Notes: a model not told the origin generated them from the sequence alone. Numbered from the stretch's first letter, positions 18,922 to 28,450 are shown. The stretch: DNA of 64,000 bases from JBBREP01 sp963716525 (GCA_963716525.1 OY970315.1:2852001-2916000); one strand, 5' to 3'. Program-made: numbers and translations.

Positions 18922-21144
18922 ATGACCACGCGCGTCGCCTATCGCACCTGCCCCCTCTGCGAGGCCACCTGCGGCCTCGAGCTGCACCTCGACGACCGCA
19001 CGGTCACGCTCGCGCGCGGCGACAAGGACGACGTGTTCTCGCGGGGGTTTATCTGCCCCAAGGGCAGCGCGATCAACCACCTCGAAGCCGATCCCGACCG
19101 CGTGCGCGTGCCGCAGATCCGCGACCGGGCGACCAACGCCTGGCGCGACGCCACCTGGGACGAGGCCTTCGCGTACATCGAGGCCCGGCTCGTGCCCGTC
19201 GTGCGGGCGCACGGCAACGACGCCCTCGCGCTGTACCTCGGCAATCCGAGCGTGCACAGCATCGGGCCGCAGCTCTACAACCGTGTCCTCGGCCAGTCGG
19301 CGCGCACGCGCAACGTGTTCAGCGCCTCGACGGTCGATCAGATGCCGAAGCAGGTGTCGTCGGCGCTGATGTTCGGCACCGGGCTCTCCGTGCCCGTCCC
19401 CGACATCGACCACACCGACTACCTGCTCGTGCTCGGCGCCAACCCGTTCGCGTCGAACGGTTCGCTGATGACCGCGCCCGATGTCCCCGGACGGTTCCGG
19501 GCGATCCGTGCGCGCGGCGGTCGCATCGTCGTGGTCGACCCGCGCCGCTCCAAGACGGTGGAGGAGTCCGACGAGTGGGTGGCGATCGTGCCCGGCACCG
19601 ACGCGCTCCTGCTGCTCGCGATGGCGCACGCGTTGTTCGCCGGCGGCCTCGTCGCCGTCGGCGAGCACCTCGAGCCGTGGGTCGACGGGCTCGACACGGT
19701 GCGTGAGCTCGTCGCACCGTTCACGCCGGAGGCGGTGGCGCCCGTGTGCGGCGTTCCCGCGGCCGTGATCGCCCGGCTCGCGCAGGAGCTCGCGGACGCG
19801 CCATCGGCGGCCGTCTACGGGCGTATCGGCACGTGCGTGCAGGAGTTCGGCACCGTCGCGTCGTGGGCGGTCGACGTGCTCAACGTGGTCACCGGCAACC
19901 TCGACCGCCGCGGCGGCGCGATGTTCAACCGGCCCGCCGTCGGCGGCGCGAACACGTCCGGGCGGCCCGGCCGGGGCCGGGGCGTGCGGTTCGGCCGCCG
20001 CACCTCGCGCGTGCGCGGCCTGCCCGAGATGTTCGGCGAGCTGCCGGTGGTGTGCCTGGCCGAGGAGATCGAGACGCCCGGCGACGGGCAGGTGCGGGCG
20101 CTGATCACGGTGGCCGGGAACCCGGTGCTGTCGAATCCCGATTCGCGACGGCTCGACGCCGCGCTCGCGTCGCTCGACTTCATGGTGAGCATCGACATCT
20201 ACCGCAACGAGACCACGCGCCACGCCGATGTGATCCTGCCGCCCGAGTCACTGTTCGCCCGCGGTCACTACGACGTGGCGCTGCGCTCGCTCGCGATCCG
20301 CAACGTCGCCACGTACTCGGCCCCGATCCTCGAGCTCGAGCCGCACGAGCACCCCGAGTGGGCGACGATGGCGCGCCTGGCCGGGATCCTGCAGGGCCTC
20401 GGATCGAGCGCCGATGTCGCCGAGCAGGTCGACGACGCCGTGATCGCGATGATGGTCGACAAGGCTGCGGCCCGGGCGGGCACCGACGCCGGCGCGCTCC
20501 TCGCGGCGATCAGCGCCGGCGGCCGGCGGGGCCCCGAGCGGATGCTCGATCTCATGTTGCGCACGGGGCCCTACGACCTCACGCTCGACGATCTCATCGC
20601 CCAGCCGCACGGCATCGACTTGGGACCGCTGGAGCCGCGCGTTCCCGAGATGCTGCGCACCCAGTCCGGTCGCATCGAGCTCGCCCCCGAGATGATCGTC
20701 GCCGACGTGCGCGAACGGGTCGTCCCGGCGCTGGCGCGGCGGCACAACGGCGGGCTGGTCCTCATCGGGCGGCGCGACCTGCGGTCGAACAACTCGTGGA
20801 TGCACAACGTGCGTGTGCTCGTGAAGGGCAAGCCGCGATGCACCCTGCACGTGCACCCCGACGACGCGCGATCGCGCGAGCTCGTCGACGGCGGCAAGGC
20901 GAAGGTGGTGTCGCAGACCGGCGAGATCGAGATCGCGGTCGAGGTCACCGACTCGATCCGGCCCGGTGTCGTGAGCATCCCCCACGGGTGGGGCCACGAC
21001 GTCGACGGTGTCGATCTGGCGATCGCACGCGAGCATGCCGGCGTGAACACGAACATCCTCGCGTCGACCGACACCTACGACGTGCTCTCGGGCAATGCGG
21101 TGCTGAGTGGTATCCCCGTCGAGGTCGTCGGCTGTCAGGCCTGA
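18922..21144 (+). CDS. Molybdopterin oxidoreductase with N-terminal 4Fe-4S motif
   Basis: A 740-residue member of the DMSO reductase superfamily. The N-terminal cluster ligands are CPLCEATCGLEL and FICPKG. The molybdopterin domain follows (YLLVLGANPFASNGS, GGRIVVVDPRRSKT, GTDALLLLAMAHALF) and the C-terminal dinucleotide-binding beta barrel contains SNNSWMHNVRVLVKG and HPDDARSRELVDGG. There is no electron-transfer or membrane-anchor subunit beside it and no Tat signal, so it is a cytoplasmic single-subunit enzyme. Stand-alone members are often annotated as formate dehydrogenase-like, but the substrate is not clear. Its end overlaps the convergent CoA-transferase by 10 bp. Confidence 0.9.
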   Translation: MTTRVAYRTCPLCEATCGLELHLDDRTVTLARGDKDDVFSRGFICPKGSAINHLEADPDRVRVPQIRDRATNAWRDATWDEAFAYIEARLVPVVRAHGNDALALYLGNPSVHSIGPQLYNRVLGQSARTRNVFSASTVDQMPKQVSSALMFGTGLSVPVPDIDHTDYLLVLGANPFASNGSLMTAPDVPGRFRAIRARGGRIVVVDPRRSKTVEESDEWVAIVPGTDALLLLAMAHALFAGGLVAVGEHLEPWVDGLDTVRELVAPFTPEAVAPVCGVPAAVIARLAQELADAPSAAVYGRIGTCVQEFGTVASWAVDVLNVVTGNLDRRGGAMFNRPAVGGANTSGRPGRGRGVRFGRRTSRVRGLPEMFGELPVVCLAEEIETPGDGQVRALITVAGNPVLSNPDSRRLDAALASLDFMVSIDIYRNETTRHADVILPPESLFARGHYDVALRSLAIRNVATYSAPILELEPHEHPEWATMARLAGILQGLGSSADVAEQVDDAVIAMMVDKAAARAGTDAGALLAAISAGGRRGPERMLDLMLRTGPYDLTLDDLIAQPHGIDLGPLEPRVPEMLRTQSGRIELAPEMIVADVRERVVPALARRHNGGLVLIGRRDLRSNNSWMHNVRVLVKGKPRCTLHVHPDDARSRELVDGGKAKVVSQTGEIEIAVEVTDSIRPGVVSIPHGWGHDVDGVDLAIAREHAGVNTNILASTDTYDVLSGNAVLSGIPVEVVGCQA

Positions 21145-22308
21145 CCGCGTAGCTCGGCAAGCACGACGTCGGTGTGCTCGCCCAGGAGCGGCGCGGCGAA
21201 AGCGCGGCGCGCACGGCGTGCCGTGGAAGTCGGCAGGCGTGGCCACCATCGACATCGAGCCGTGCTCGTCGGGCACCTCGATGATGCCGCCCGCAGCATG
21301 GAACTGCGGGTCGCCGAGGAGGTCGTCGACCGTGTTCACCGGCGACCAGAAGAAGTCGGGCTCGCCCGCGAAGACCGCAGCCCATTCGTCGAGCGGCTTG
21401 GTGGCGAAGATGGCATCGAGCTCGGCGATCAGCGCGCGCGCGTTGGCGAAACGTGCCCGCGGTGTGGCGAAGCGCTCGTCGGTGAGCCATTCCTCGTGGC
21501 CGACGGCGCGCGCGAGCGGCGGCCAGTGGCGCTCACCCTCGAGCCCCACGATCCAGAAGCGCCGGCCGTCGCCCGCGGTGTAGTTGTTGATCGCCGGGTT
21601 GCCCATCGATTCGCGCGCGCCCACGAGCACCGATCGCCCCCACATCAGGGCGATGTTGACGTCGAAGCCGATCGTGTAGGCGCCCTGGCGGAGCAGCGAG
21701 GTGGACACGAGCTGGCCCTGCCCGGTGCGCTCGCGGGCGAACAGTGCCGCGCTGATCATCCCCGCCGCCGTCATCGCCACGCTGTGATCGCCCATGCCGC
21801 CCCGCTGGAACGGCAGCTGCCCGTCGCGCGGCGTGAGCGCCGCCGCGAGGCCCGAGCGGGCCCAGTACGCGGCGATGTCGTAGGCGGGGCGGTCGGCGTC
21901 GGGGCCGTCGAGCCCGTAGCCGGTGATGATCGCGTACACGAGCCGCTCGTTGCGCGCCCGCAGCGCATCGGCGTCGAGGCCGAGGCGGGCGAGCGCCGAC
22001 GCGCGGATGTTCGTGAGGAACACGTCGGCGCGGTCGGCGAGCTCGAGCGCGTGTGCGAGCCCCTCCTCGGTGCCGAGGTCGAGCACCACGCTGCGCTTCG
22101 AGCGGTTGTCGAGCTCGAACGGCGGGTTCGTCGGCAGGTCGCCGCCGAGCATGCGCTGGAACGTGCGGGCAGGATCCCCGCCCGGCGGTTCGATCTTCAC
22201 CACGTCGGCGCCCCAGTCGGCGAGGATGCCGCCCGCGCCCGGCCCGGCGACCCACACGCCGAGCTCCACCACGCGCACCCCGTCGAGCGGCCCGCCGTTC
22301 CCCTGCAT
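21135..22308 (-). CDS. CaiB/BaiF family CoA-transferase, frame interrupted near 21205
   Basis: About 391 residues. Family motifs: GVRVVELGVWVAGPGAGG, GADVVKIEPPGGDPARTF, NRSKRSVVLDLGT and an expected catalytic Asp region. The sequence ends in frame at HGTPCAPR, then the normal C-terminus (FAAPLLGEHTDVVLAEL) is in another frame and stops at 21135. Adding GC in CCGCGCTTTC gives APRAFAAPLL. The ATG at 22308 was used; a GTG at 22317 is possible. It likely forms an operon with, or is regulated like, the SDR gene at 22334. Confidence 0.86.
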
Positions 22309-22333
22309 ACCGTTCACGTTAGGGAGGTCGCCG

Positions 22334-23143
22334 TCATGTGCGCAGCGACGCCGCGAACGCGCCCATCCCCGCGAGGTACTGGTCGCACCGCGCGGTCTTG
22401 TCGAGCACCATCTGCTTGGCGTCGAGACCGCCGGGAAAGATCGGCGGCGTGTAGTACTCGAAGCCGTCGCCTTCGATCGCGTCGGCGATCTGGGTGGCGC
22501 ACTCGGCGGCGGGGACCTTCTCGATCTCGAACAGGGCGTCCTCGTTGCCGGGCTGGTCCCAGATCTCGGTGGCGATGGGGCCGGGCAGGATCAGCTTCAC
22601 GCCCACCCCGGTGCCCTCGAGGTCGATGCGCAGCGCCTCGCTCCACCCCGCGAGCGCGAACTTCGACGCGTTGTAGGCGGCTTCGTTCGGGATCGGCACG
22701 CGGCCTCCCATCGACGACACGTTCACCACGAGCCCCTGCCCGCGATCGAGCCAGTGGGGCAGCAGCGCGAGCGTCAGCTGTGTGGGGGAGAGGAAGTTGA
22801 CGCGCATCGTCTCGTCGACCTCGTCCATCGTGAGGTGCGTGGCGCGCACCCGCTTGGGGATCGCGGCGTTGTTCACGAGGCAGTCGACTGCGCCCCATGC
22901 CGACAGCACCTCGCCCGCGAGCTGCCGGGCCGCGTCGAGGTCGCCGAGATCGCGGGTCCAGACGGTGGCGCGGCCGCCCGCGACGTCGCATTCCGCCTTG
23001 ACCCCGGCGAGGCGGTCGGCGCGCCGGGCGACGAGGCCGACCGTGGCGCCGCGTGCCGCGAGCAGCGGGGCCAGGGCGGCACCGATGCCCGACGAAGCGC
23101 CGGTGACGAGGATCTTCGAGCCGTCGATCTGCATGCCGGGCAT
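22334..23143 (-). CDS. Short-chain dehydrogenase/reductase
   Basis: A classical SDR of about 269 residues: the NAD(P)-binding motif TGASSGIGAALAPLLA, LVNNAAIPK, VVNVSSMGG with the catalytic Ser, and YNASK with the catalytic Tyr and Lys. A basic residue pair after the first strand (ARRADR) suggests NADP. Two start codons are close (23143, MPGMQ; 23134, MQIDG). It is divergent from the TetR-type gene, 54 bp away, which probably controls it. Confidence 0.92.
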   Translation of the reverse strand: MPGMQIDGSKILVTGASSGIGAALAPLLAARGATVGLVARRADRLAGVKAECDVAGGRATVWTRDLGDLDAARQLAGEVLSAWGAVDCLVNNAAIPKRVRATHLTMDEVDETMRVNFLSPTQLTLALLPHWLDRGQGLVVNVSSMGGRVPIPNEAAYNASKFALAGWSEALRIDLEGTGVGVKLILPGPIATEIWDQPGNEDALFEIEKVPAAECATQIADAIEGDGFEYYTPPIFPGGLDAKQMVLDKTARCDQYLAGMGAFAASLRT

Positions 23144-23177
23144 GCTCGCGGACGGGGTGGGTTGGCCGCCAGGAAGG

Positions 23178-23197
23178 GAACGTGTTTCAATTCCTGC
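23178..23197. promoter_or_regulatory. Possible operator between SDR and TetR genes
   Basis: The 54-bp divergent gap contains GGAACGTGTTTCAATTCC, an imperfect inverted repeat (GGAAnnnn...nnTTCC) in an AT-richer stretch directly upstream of the TetR-type start. TetR regulators usually bind such sites next to their own gene. This is inference from position and symmetry only. Confidence 0.35.
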
Positions 23198-23818
23198 GTG
23201 GTCGGCGACGAGGTCGGAAAGACGCTCACCGCCCGCGACGGCGAGCACGCGGGCGACGGGGCCCTGGCGCGCAGCCAGGCCGCGCGTCGCCGCCGAGTGC
23301 TCGACGCCACGATGGTCCTCGCCCGTGACGGTGGCTTCGACGGCGTGCAGATGCGCGACGTCGCGGCGGAGGCCAACGTGGCCATCGGCACCGTCTACCG
23401 GTACTTCAACTCGAAGGAGCGCCTGCTGCTCGAGATGATGGTCGAGCAGCAGGACGACCTTCGTCGCCACCTTCGCCGCCACCCGGCCGAGGGCGCGAGC
23501 GCGGCGGAGCGCGTCACCGCGGTGCTCGGACGCGCCAACGCGTCGCTGCGCCGCCACGCCGACGTCGCCGTCGCGATGGTGCGTGCGTTCGGCGCGTCAC
23601 AGCACGAGAACGCCGATGTGGTCGAGCGCGTCAGCGAGATCATGACGTCGATCATCACCGGCGCGATCGGCTCCGACACGGAGCGGGATCGTCAGGTGGC
23701 CCGCATCCTCACGCAGGTGTGGCTGTCGTCGCTGATCGGGTGGGCCGGCGGCGTCGACCCGGTGGAGCGGGTGGACGACGACCTCACGATCGCGGCGCAC
23801 CTGCTCCTCGACACCTGA
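23198..23818 (+). CDS. TetR family transcriptional regulator (KstR-like)
   Basis: A 206-residue regulator. The N-terminal helix-turn-helix reads RRRRVLDATMVLARDGGFDGVQ through VAAEANVAIGTVYRYFNSKERLL, very close to the KstR/KstR2 subgroup that controls sterol catabolism genes in actinobacteria. The C-terminal ligand domain (residues 90-206) is helical. The start GTG 23198 fits the AGGAAGGGAA stretch 15-20 bases upstream only loosely. It is followed 33 bp later by the FadD-type ligase on the same strand and is divergent from the SDR gene, so it likely represses both directions. Confidence 0.88.
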   Translation: MVGDEVGKTLTARDGEHAGDGALARSQAARRRRVLDATMVLARDGGFDGVQMRDVAAEANVAIGTVYRYFNSKERLLLEMMVEQQDDLRRHLRRHPAEGASAAERVTAVLGRANASLRRHADVAVAMVRAFGASQHENADVVERVSEIMTSIITGAIGSDTERDRQVARILTQVWLSSLIGWAGGVDPVERVDDDLTIAAHLLLDT

Positions 23819-23850
23819 CCCACGAAACCGTCGACCCGGAAAGAGCCACG

Positions 23851-25632
23851 TTGTCCAGTCCAACCCGTCACTACAACTTCGCGGACCTGTTCGAGCTCGC
23901 GGCCGACGCAGTGCCCGACCGCATCGCGATCCACGACGACCGGCGCACCGTCACCTACGCCGAGCTCGAGGCCCGCGCGAACCGGCTCGCGCACGTGCTC
24001 CAGGCGAACGGCGTGCGGCCGCACGACCATGTCGCGGTGCTCGCCCGGAACTGCATCGAGTGGGCCGAGGCCATGTTCGCGATCTACAAGATCCGGGCGT
24101 CGGTCGTGAACGTGAACTACCGCTACGTGCCCGACGAGCTGCGCTACCTGCTCGAGAACGCCGATCCCGTCGCGATCGTGTACCAGGCCGAGTACGAGCC
24201 GCTCGTCGCCGCGGCACGCGACGCGCAGCCGAGACTCTCCACGTTCGTCCGTATCGACGACAGCCCCTCGGGGCGCGAGCCGCAGGCGAGCGGGGGTGGA
24301 GCCAGCCCCTCGGGGCGCGAGCCGCAGGCGAGCGGGGGTGGAGCCAGCCCCTCGGGGCGCGAGCCGCAGGCGAGCGGGGGTGGAGCCAGCCCCTCGGGGC
24401 GCGAGCCGCAGGCGAGCGGGATCGCCGAGGCACTCGACTACGAGGCCGCGCTGGCCGGCGCCTCGCCCGAGCGCGACTTCGAGGAGCGCAGCGACGACGA
24501 CGTGTACCTCTTGTACACCGGCGGCACGACGGGCATGCCGAAGGGCGTGATGTGGCGCATGGAGGACGTGTTCTACGCGCTCGGCGGTGGTGTCGACGTG
24601 TTCACGAACGAAAAGGTCACGTCGCCGACCGCGCTCGTCGAGAAGATCAACCGCGACGCGCCGGCCGGCATCACCATGATGCAGACCGCGCCGTTCATGC
24701 ACGGTGCCGGCCAGTTCGGCCTGATGCGCACGATGTTCGAGGGCAACACCGCGGTGACGATGGACGGCTTTGACGCGGAGAAGGTGTGGCGTCGCATCCA
24801 CGAGCTGCGCGTCAACGTGGTGGGCTTCACGGGCGACGCGATGGCCCGCCCGCTCGCCGACGCCTACGAGCGTCTGCGCGACGAGATCGACATCACATGC
24901 GTGCTCTCGTTCTCGAGCACCGCCGCGGTGTGGTCGCAGTCGCTGAAGGACTACTTCCGTCGCGAGCTGCCCGCGCACGTGGCGATGATGGACGCCATCG
25001 GCTCCACCGAAAGCGGTATGAACGGGTACCGGGTCGTGACCGGTCAGGAGAACCCGCAACAAGGCATCACCACCGTGCAACCGTCGATCGATTCGGTGGT
25101 GCTCGACGAGGAGCTGCGACCGATGCCGCCCGGTACCGGCAAGGTGGGCCGGCTCGCGCGGGGCGGCAACATCCCGATCGGCTACTACAAGGACCCCGAG
25201 AAGACCGCCGCGACGTTCGTGGTCGATGCGGAAGGCAGGCGCTGGTCGATCCCCGGCGACTTCGCGCGCGTCGAGGAGGACGGGCGCATCACGCTGCTCG
25301 GTCGCGGGTCCGTGTCGATCAACTCCGGCGGTGAGAAGATCTTCCCCGAGGAGGTGGAGCAGGCCATCAAGGCCCACCCCGAGGTGTTCGACGTGCTGGT
25401 GGTGGGCGTTCCCGACGAACGGTGGGGCGAGACGGTGTGCGCGCTCGTGCAGGCGCGGCCGGGCAGCGAGCTGACGCTCGACGCCATCGTCGACGTCGCC
25501 CGGGCCCAGATCGCCGGGTACAAGGTGCCGCGCAAGCTGGTGCTCACCGACTCGGTGCCTCGCCACGCGAACGGAAAGCCCGACTACACCAAGGCGAAGG
25601 CGGCCGCGATGGCGGCGGCCGCGGCCGGCTGA
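23851..25632 (+). CDS. FadD-type acyl-CoA synthetase with repeat insertion
   Basis: A 593-residue AMP-forming ligase resembling mycobacterial FadD19/FadD3-like enzymes of steroid side-chain activation. The start is TTG 23851 with GGAAAG upstream. Motifs: the P-loop YTGGTTGMPKGVMW, the adenylate motif IGSTESGMNGY, GYYKDPEKTAATF, WSIPGDFARVEEDGR and the C-terminal PRHANGKPDYTKAK with the catalytic Lys. Between STFVRIDD and IAEALDYEAAL (residues 138-190) a 53-residue insertion of four copies of PSGREPQASGGGAS replaces the short loop of relatives. It is encoded by a 42-bp DNA repeat. Confidence 0.93.
   Translation: MSSPTRHYNFADLFELAADAVPDRIAIHDDRRTVTYAELEARANRLAHVLQANGVRPHDHVAVLARNCIEWAEAMFAIYKIRASVVNVNYRYVPDELRYLLENADPVAIVYQAEYEPLVAAARDAQPRLSTFVRIDDSPSGREPQASGGGASPSGREPQASGGGASPSGREPQASGGGASPSGREPQASGIAEALDYEAALAGASPERDFEERSDDDVYLLYTGGTTGMPKGVMWRMEDVFYALGGGVDVFTNEKVTSPTALVEKINRDAPAGITMMQTAPFMHGAGQFGLMRTMFEGNTAVTMDGFDAEKVWRRIHELRVNVVGFTGDAMARPLADAYERLRDEIDITCVLSFSSTAAVWSQSLKDYFRRELPAHVAMMDAIGSTESGMNGYRVVTGQENPQQGITTVQPSIDSVVLDEELRPMPPGTGKVGRLARGGNIPIGYYKDPEKTAATFVVDAEGRRWSIPGDFARVEEDGRITLLGRGSVSINSGGEKIFPEEVEQAIKAHPEVFDVLVVGVPDERWGETVCALVQARPGSELTLDAIVDVARAQIAGYKVPRKLVLTDSVPRHANGKPDYTKAKAAAMAAAAAG
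24262..24420 (+). repeat. In-frame 42-bp tandem array of the dispersed element
   Basis: Three full identical 42-bp units (24262-24303, 24304-24345, 24346-24387) and a 33-bp partial unit. Each encodes 14 residues, SPSGREPQASGGGA. Each unit holds two small hairpins (CCCC-TC-GGGG and GCC-GCA-GGC). The core matches the array in gltB and the copy at 9051, but it is read in a different frame from the gltB copy. Identity between units points to recent expansion. Confidence 0.95.
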
Positions 25633-25636
25633 GGAC

Positions 25637-25660
25637 GAATACGAGCCTAGGCTCGTATTC
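25637..25660. repeat. Perfect 24-bp palindrome
   Basis: The sequence from GAATACGAGCCT to its exact reverse complement AGGCTCGTATTC forms a perfect palindrome with no spacer. It lies 4 bp after the ligase stop and just before the GTG of the small membrane protein gene. It could act as an operator or as an mRNA hairpin (terminator or stabiliser); there is no T run after it. Confidence 0.85.
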
Positions 25661-25662
25661 CC

Positions 25663-25869
25663 GTGGGATCGGCACCGCGTCACCGCAAGGGCTGGGCGCT
25701 CTCGATCGTCCTCACCGCATACGTCGCGGTCGTAGTAGGAGGTGTCGTCGGCACCAGCGTGTTGCACCTGACCGACGGGAGCGAGATAGCCGTGATGCTC
25801 GCCGTCGCGGTCGGTGTCGTTGCGGTGCTGACGGTGTGGCTCAACCCGCGTCCGCGCCGGTCTCCGTAG
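25663..25869 (+). CDS. Small two-helix membrane protein, unknown
   Basis: A 68-residue protein starting at GTG 25663, MGSAPRHRKGWALS, with two hydrophobic helices (SIVLTAYVAVVVGGVVGTSVL and IAVMLAVAVGVVAVLTVWL) and a basic tail. It follows the palindrome directly. The composition fits a real membrane protein, but there is no clear ribosome binding site outside the palindrome and no known family. Confidence 0.55.
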   Translation: MGSAPRHRKGWALSIVLTAYVAVVVGGVVGTSVLHLTDGSEIAVMLAVAVGVVAVLTVWLNPRPRRSP

Positions 25870-25956
25870 GGCCGCGGCTCATCCCTCCGGCGTCGGGATA
25901 AGGCAGCACCGGAACGACCGTCGCCGGTGGAACCGAACGATTCGGCAACATCCTGT

Positions 25957-26850
25957 TCATTGTCCCACCTGCTGACCCACTGTCGGTTCGCGCGCTCCGC
26001 TGTCGTCCCGCTTCGTGCCCACGATGCACCGTGCCACGCCGGGAACCCGGACTTCGCCGTCGTGCTCGAACGCGCTCACCTTCGCGATGGCGTGGGCCCG
26101 GATCCGCTCCCGTGCCGGTCCGCCGACCTGCTGCAGCGCCGCGGCTGCGAGCGACACGTGCTCGCTGATCATCTCCCAGTACTGCGCGGGTGATCGCGTC
26201 ACGAGCTCGACGTCGACGTCCCACTCGGCAACGCCGTGCAGCCCCGCGCCCTCGTACAGAGCACTGACCTGTCCTGGGGCCGCGCAGCGGTACATGTTCG
26301 GTCCGTTCGGATCGGTTGGCGCCACCACCGCCTCGCTCGCGATCGCCTCCATGGCGATCGTCGTCCACGGGTTCTCCTCGGGTTTGATCCACACCGACGA
26401 GCACAGACGTCCGCCCGGCTTGAGCACGCGCGCGAACTCGGTCGTCGCCTTGGCCATGTCGGGGAAGAACATGTACCCGAAACGCACCGAGACGCTGTCG
26501 AACGTGGCGTCGTCGAACGGCAGATCATCGGCGCTGCACACCTTCGTCTCGACGTTGGCGATCCCTTGCGCCCTGGCTCGTCGCGCGGCCACGTCGAGCA
26601 TCTCCGCCACGAGGTCGGTCAGTACGACGCGTCCCTTCGGCGCCAGCCGCGCGATGCTCAGGCCCGGCTCACCCGTGCCCGCGGCAATGTCGAGATGCTG
26701 CTGATCTTCAACGATGGCGAGACGTTCGATCATCGCCGTGCCGACCGGGCCCAGCTGCTCCACGATGACCGAGTCCCATTTCTCCCAGCTCGCAGACAGC
26801 CGGGCCCACGCCGCTCGCTGCGCGTCGCGGATCTCGTTGGCGCTCGGCAT
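25957..26850 (-). CDS. SAM-dependent methyltransferase (UbiE-like fold)
   Basis: A 297-residue class I methyltransferase. The SAM-binding motif I is LDIAAGTGEPGLSIA, with VVLTDLVAEML after strand 2, and motif regions SADDLPFDDATFDSV and RVLKPGGRLCSSVW. The start ATG 26850 follows GGGAGGGCG. The C-terminal part (YWEMISEHVSLAAAALQQVGG) resembles methyltransferases of small molecules or quinones. No partner gene gives the substrate. Confidence 0.9.
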   Translation of the reverse strand: MPSANEIRDAQRAAWARLSASWEKWDSVIVEQLGPVGTAMIERLAIVEDQQHLDIAAGTGEPGLSIARLAPKGRVVLTDLVAEMLDVAARRARAQGIANVETKVCSADDLPFDDATFDSVSVRFGYMFFPDMAKATTEFARVLKPGGRLCSSVWIKPEENPWTTIAMEAIASEAVVAPTDPNGPNMYRCAAPGQVSALYEGAGLHGVAEWDVDVELVTRSPAQYWEMISEHVSLAAAALQQVGGPARERIRAHAIAKVSAFEHDGEVRVPGVARCIVGTKRDDSGAREPTVGQQVGQ

Positions 26851-26936
26851 CGCCCTCCCGTCCATACACCCACGAACACCGACACGCCGTGGCGGGCGTG
26901 CATCATGCCCGCGGTGCATGCCCTGCTGCCAGCGGG

Positions 26937-26961
26937 GGCCTAGGCCGTTCGGCCTAAGGCC
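26937..26961 (+). promoter_or_regulatory. Hairpin in the leader of the glucosaminidase gene
   Basis: GGCCTAGGCC-GTTC-GGCCTA(A)GGCC forms a nearly perfect stem with a 4-base loop and one bulged A, about 30 bp before the ATG at 26992. It could be a leader-RNA structure, the end of the preceding transcript, or a protein site. Function is unknown. Confidence 0.5.
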
Positions 26962-26991
26962 ACTCAAGCCCTTGCCGATGAATAGGGCACC

Positions 26992-28450
26992 ATGGGCATT
27001 CGGTCGCGTCATCTCATCGTTCCTGTCGCGCTCGCGCTCGGACTCGGGTCGCTGTCACTCGGAGGACCACCGTCGACGGCCGGCGCGTCGACGCCGGTGG
27101 TGCAGACCCCGGTGATGGGCCCGGCCACCCTCAACGCGCAGCAACTCGGCAACTGGTACCTCGCGCGTCACGGCGCGCCCCCGAATGTGCCGACCGTTCG
27201 CAACGACATCTACGAGCTGGCGCGGATCTTCCTCGACGAGGGCAAGGCCGACGGCGTGCGCGGCGACATCGCGTTCGCGCAGTCGATGATCGAGACTGGG
27301 TGGCTGAGCTTCCCTTCGTACGGGCAGATCCGCAACAACTTCAACAACTTCGCCGGTCTCTTCGCGTTCGACGGCCGCGCTGGCCGGCACGACATGTGCT
27401 GCTGAAGGTTCACCGTCGCGCTGTTTTCGCACGCCGTGGGTGGGCGTGCAGTATCAGATCCAGCTGCTGCGGGGCTACGCCGACCCGCGCATCGCGGCGA
27501 TGTCGGGCCGGCTCATCAAGCCGCCGTCGGATCGCATCGGTGCCGCACCCTACTGGGAGCAGTTCGGCGGCCAGAGCGGCAAGGCGATCTGGGCGACGGC
27601 ACCCAACTACGGCGTCGTGGTGCTGAAGCTGTACGACGACGCGCTGGCGTACAACCACATCAACCCCGCTTGCATCCCGTACATGAACGTAGGCACCGGG
27701 CGCACGACGGGTAGCGGGTACTGGCTGTTCGGTGCCGACGGCTCGACCTATGCGATGGGGAGCGCCCCGAACTACGGCGACCTCACCAAGCTGCGCCTTG
27801 CGGCGCCGATCGTGACCGCGCAGCCCACGCCGGACCATCATGGCTACTGGATGCTCGGCTCCGACGGCGGCGTGTTCAGCTTCGGTGACGCACACTTCCA
27901 CGGCTCCACCGGCGCGATGCGGCTCACCGCACCGGTGAACAGCTTCGCGACGACGCGCGATGGCGGCGGTTACTGGCTTGCCGCGTACGACGGCGGTGTG
28001 TTCAGCTTCGGCAACGCGCACTTCCACGGATCGGTCGGCGACCGGAAACTCCCCGCGCCGGTGATCGGTGTCGAGACCGACGCCACTGGCAACGGCTACT
28101 GGCTCCTGCGCAGGGACGGCGGCCTGTACGCCTTCGGTGACGCACCGCTGTACGGCTCGGCCTACCCGAACCACGACATGCTCGAGATCAAGAGCTCCGC
28201 CGACGGCAAGGGTTACTACATCCTCCGAGCCGACGGCGCGGTCGACAGCCACGGCGACGCCCGCCGTTACGGTGACCTCCGCTCGTGCCGCATGACCGGC
28301 GGCGCCTCGCACATGATCGTGTCGCCCACCGGCAACGGCTACTGGATCGTCACGAAGTCGGGCGAGGTGCTCGCGTTCGGCGACGCGCGCCCCCTCGGCA
28401 TGCCCGGGAGCACTTCGGCATCGATCTCCGGCGCTGCGCTGTACGGGTAG
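26992..28450 (+). CDS. Secreted glucosaminidase with GYW/FSFGDA repeats, frame interrupted near 27385
   Basis: About 486 residues. A signal peptide (residues 1-32, VPVALALGLGSLSLG ... AGAS) leads to a glucosaminidase-like domain (GDIAFAQSMIETGWL with the likely catalytic Glu, NNFNNFAGLFAF). The frame breaks at about 27385 and continues with TTCAAEGSPSRCF and VQYQIQLLRGYADPRI. Adding GC to make GGCGCCGG restores the join. The C-terminal half has five or six repeats of about 45 residues (GYWMLGSDGGVFSFGDAHFHGSTG and variants), probably a beta-propeller-like wall or glycan-binding domain. This repeat is frequent in Acidimicrobiia. The enzyme should cut peptidoglycan glycan strands. Confidence 0.87.

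Noticed and set aside
26950..26985. A sigma-28-type promoter (CTCAAG ... GCCGAT) before the glucosaminidase gene
   Set aside because: The spacing between the two boxes is far too short for a sigma-28 promoter.
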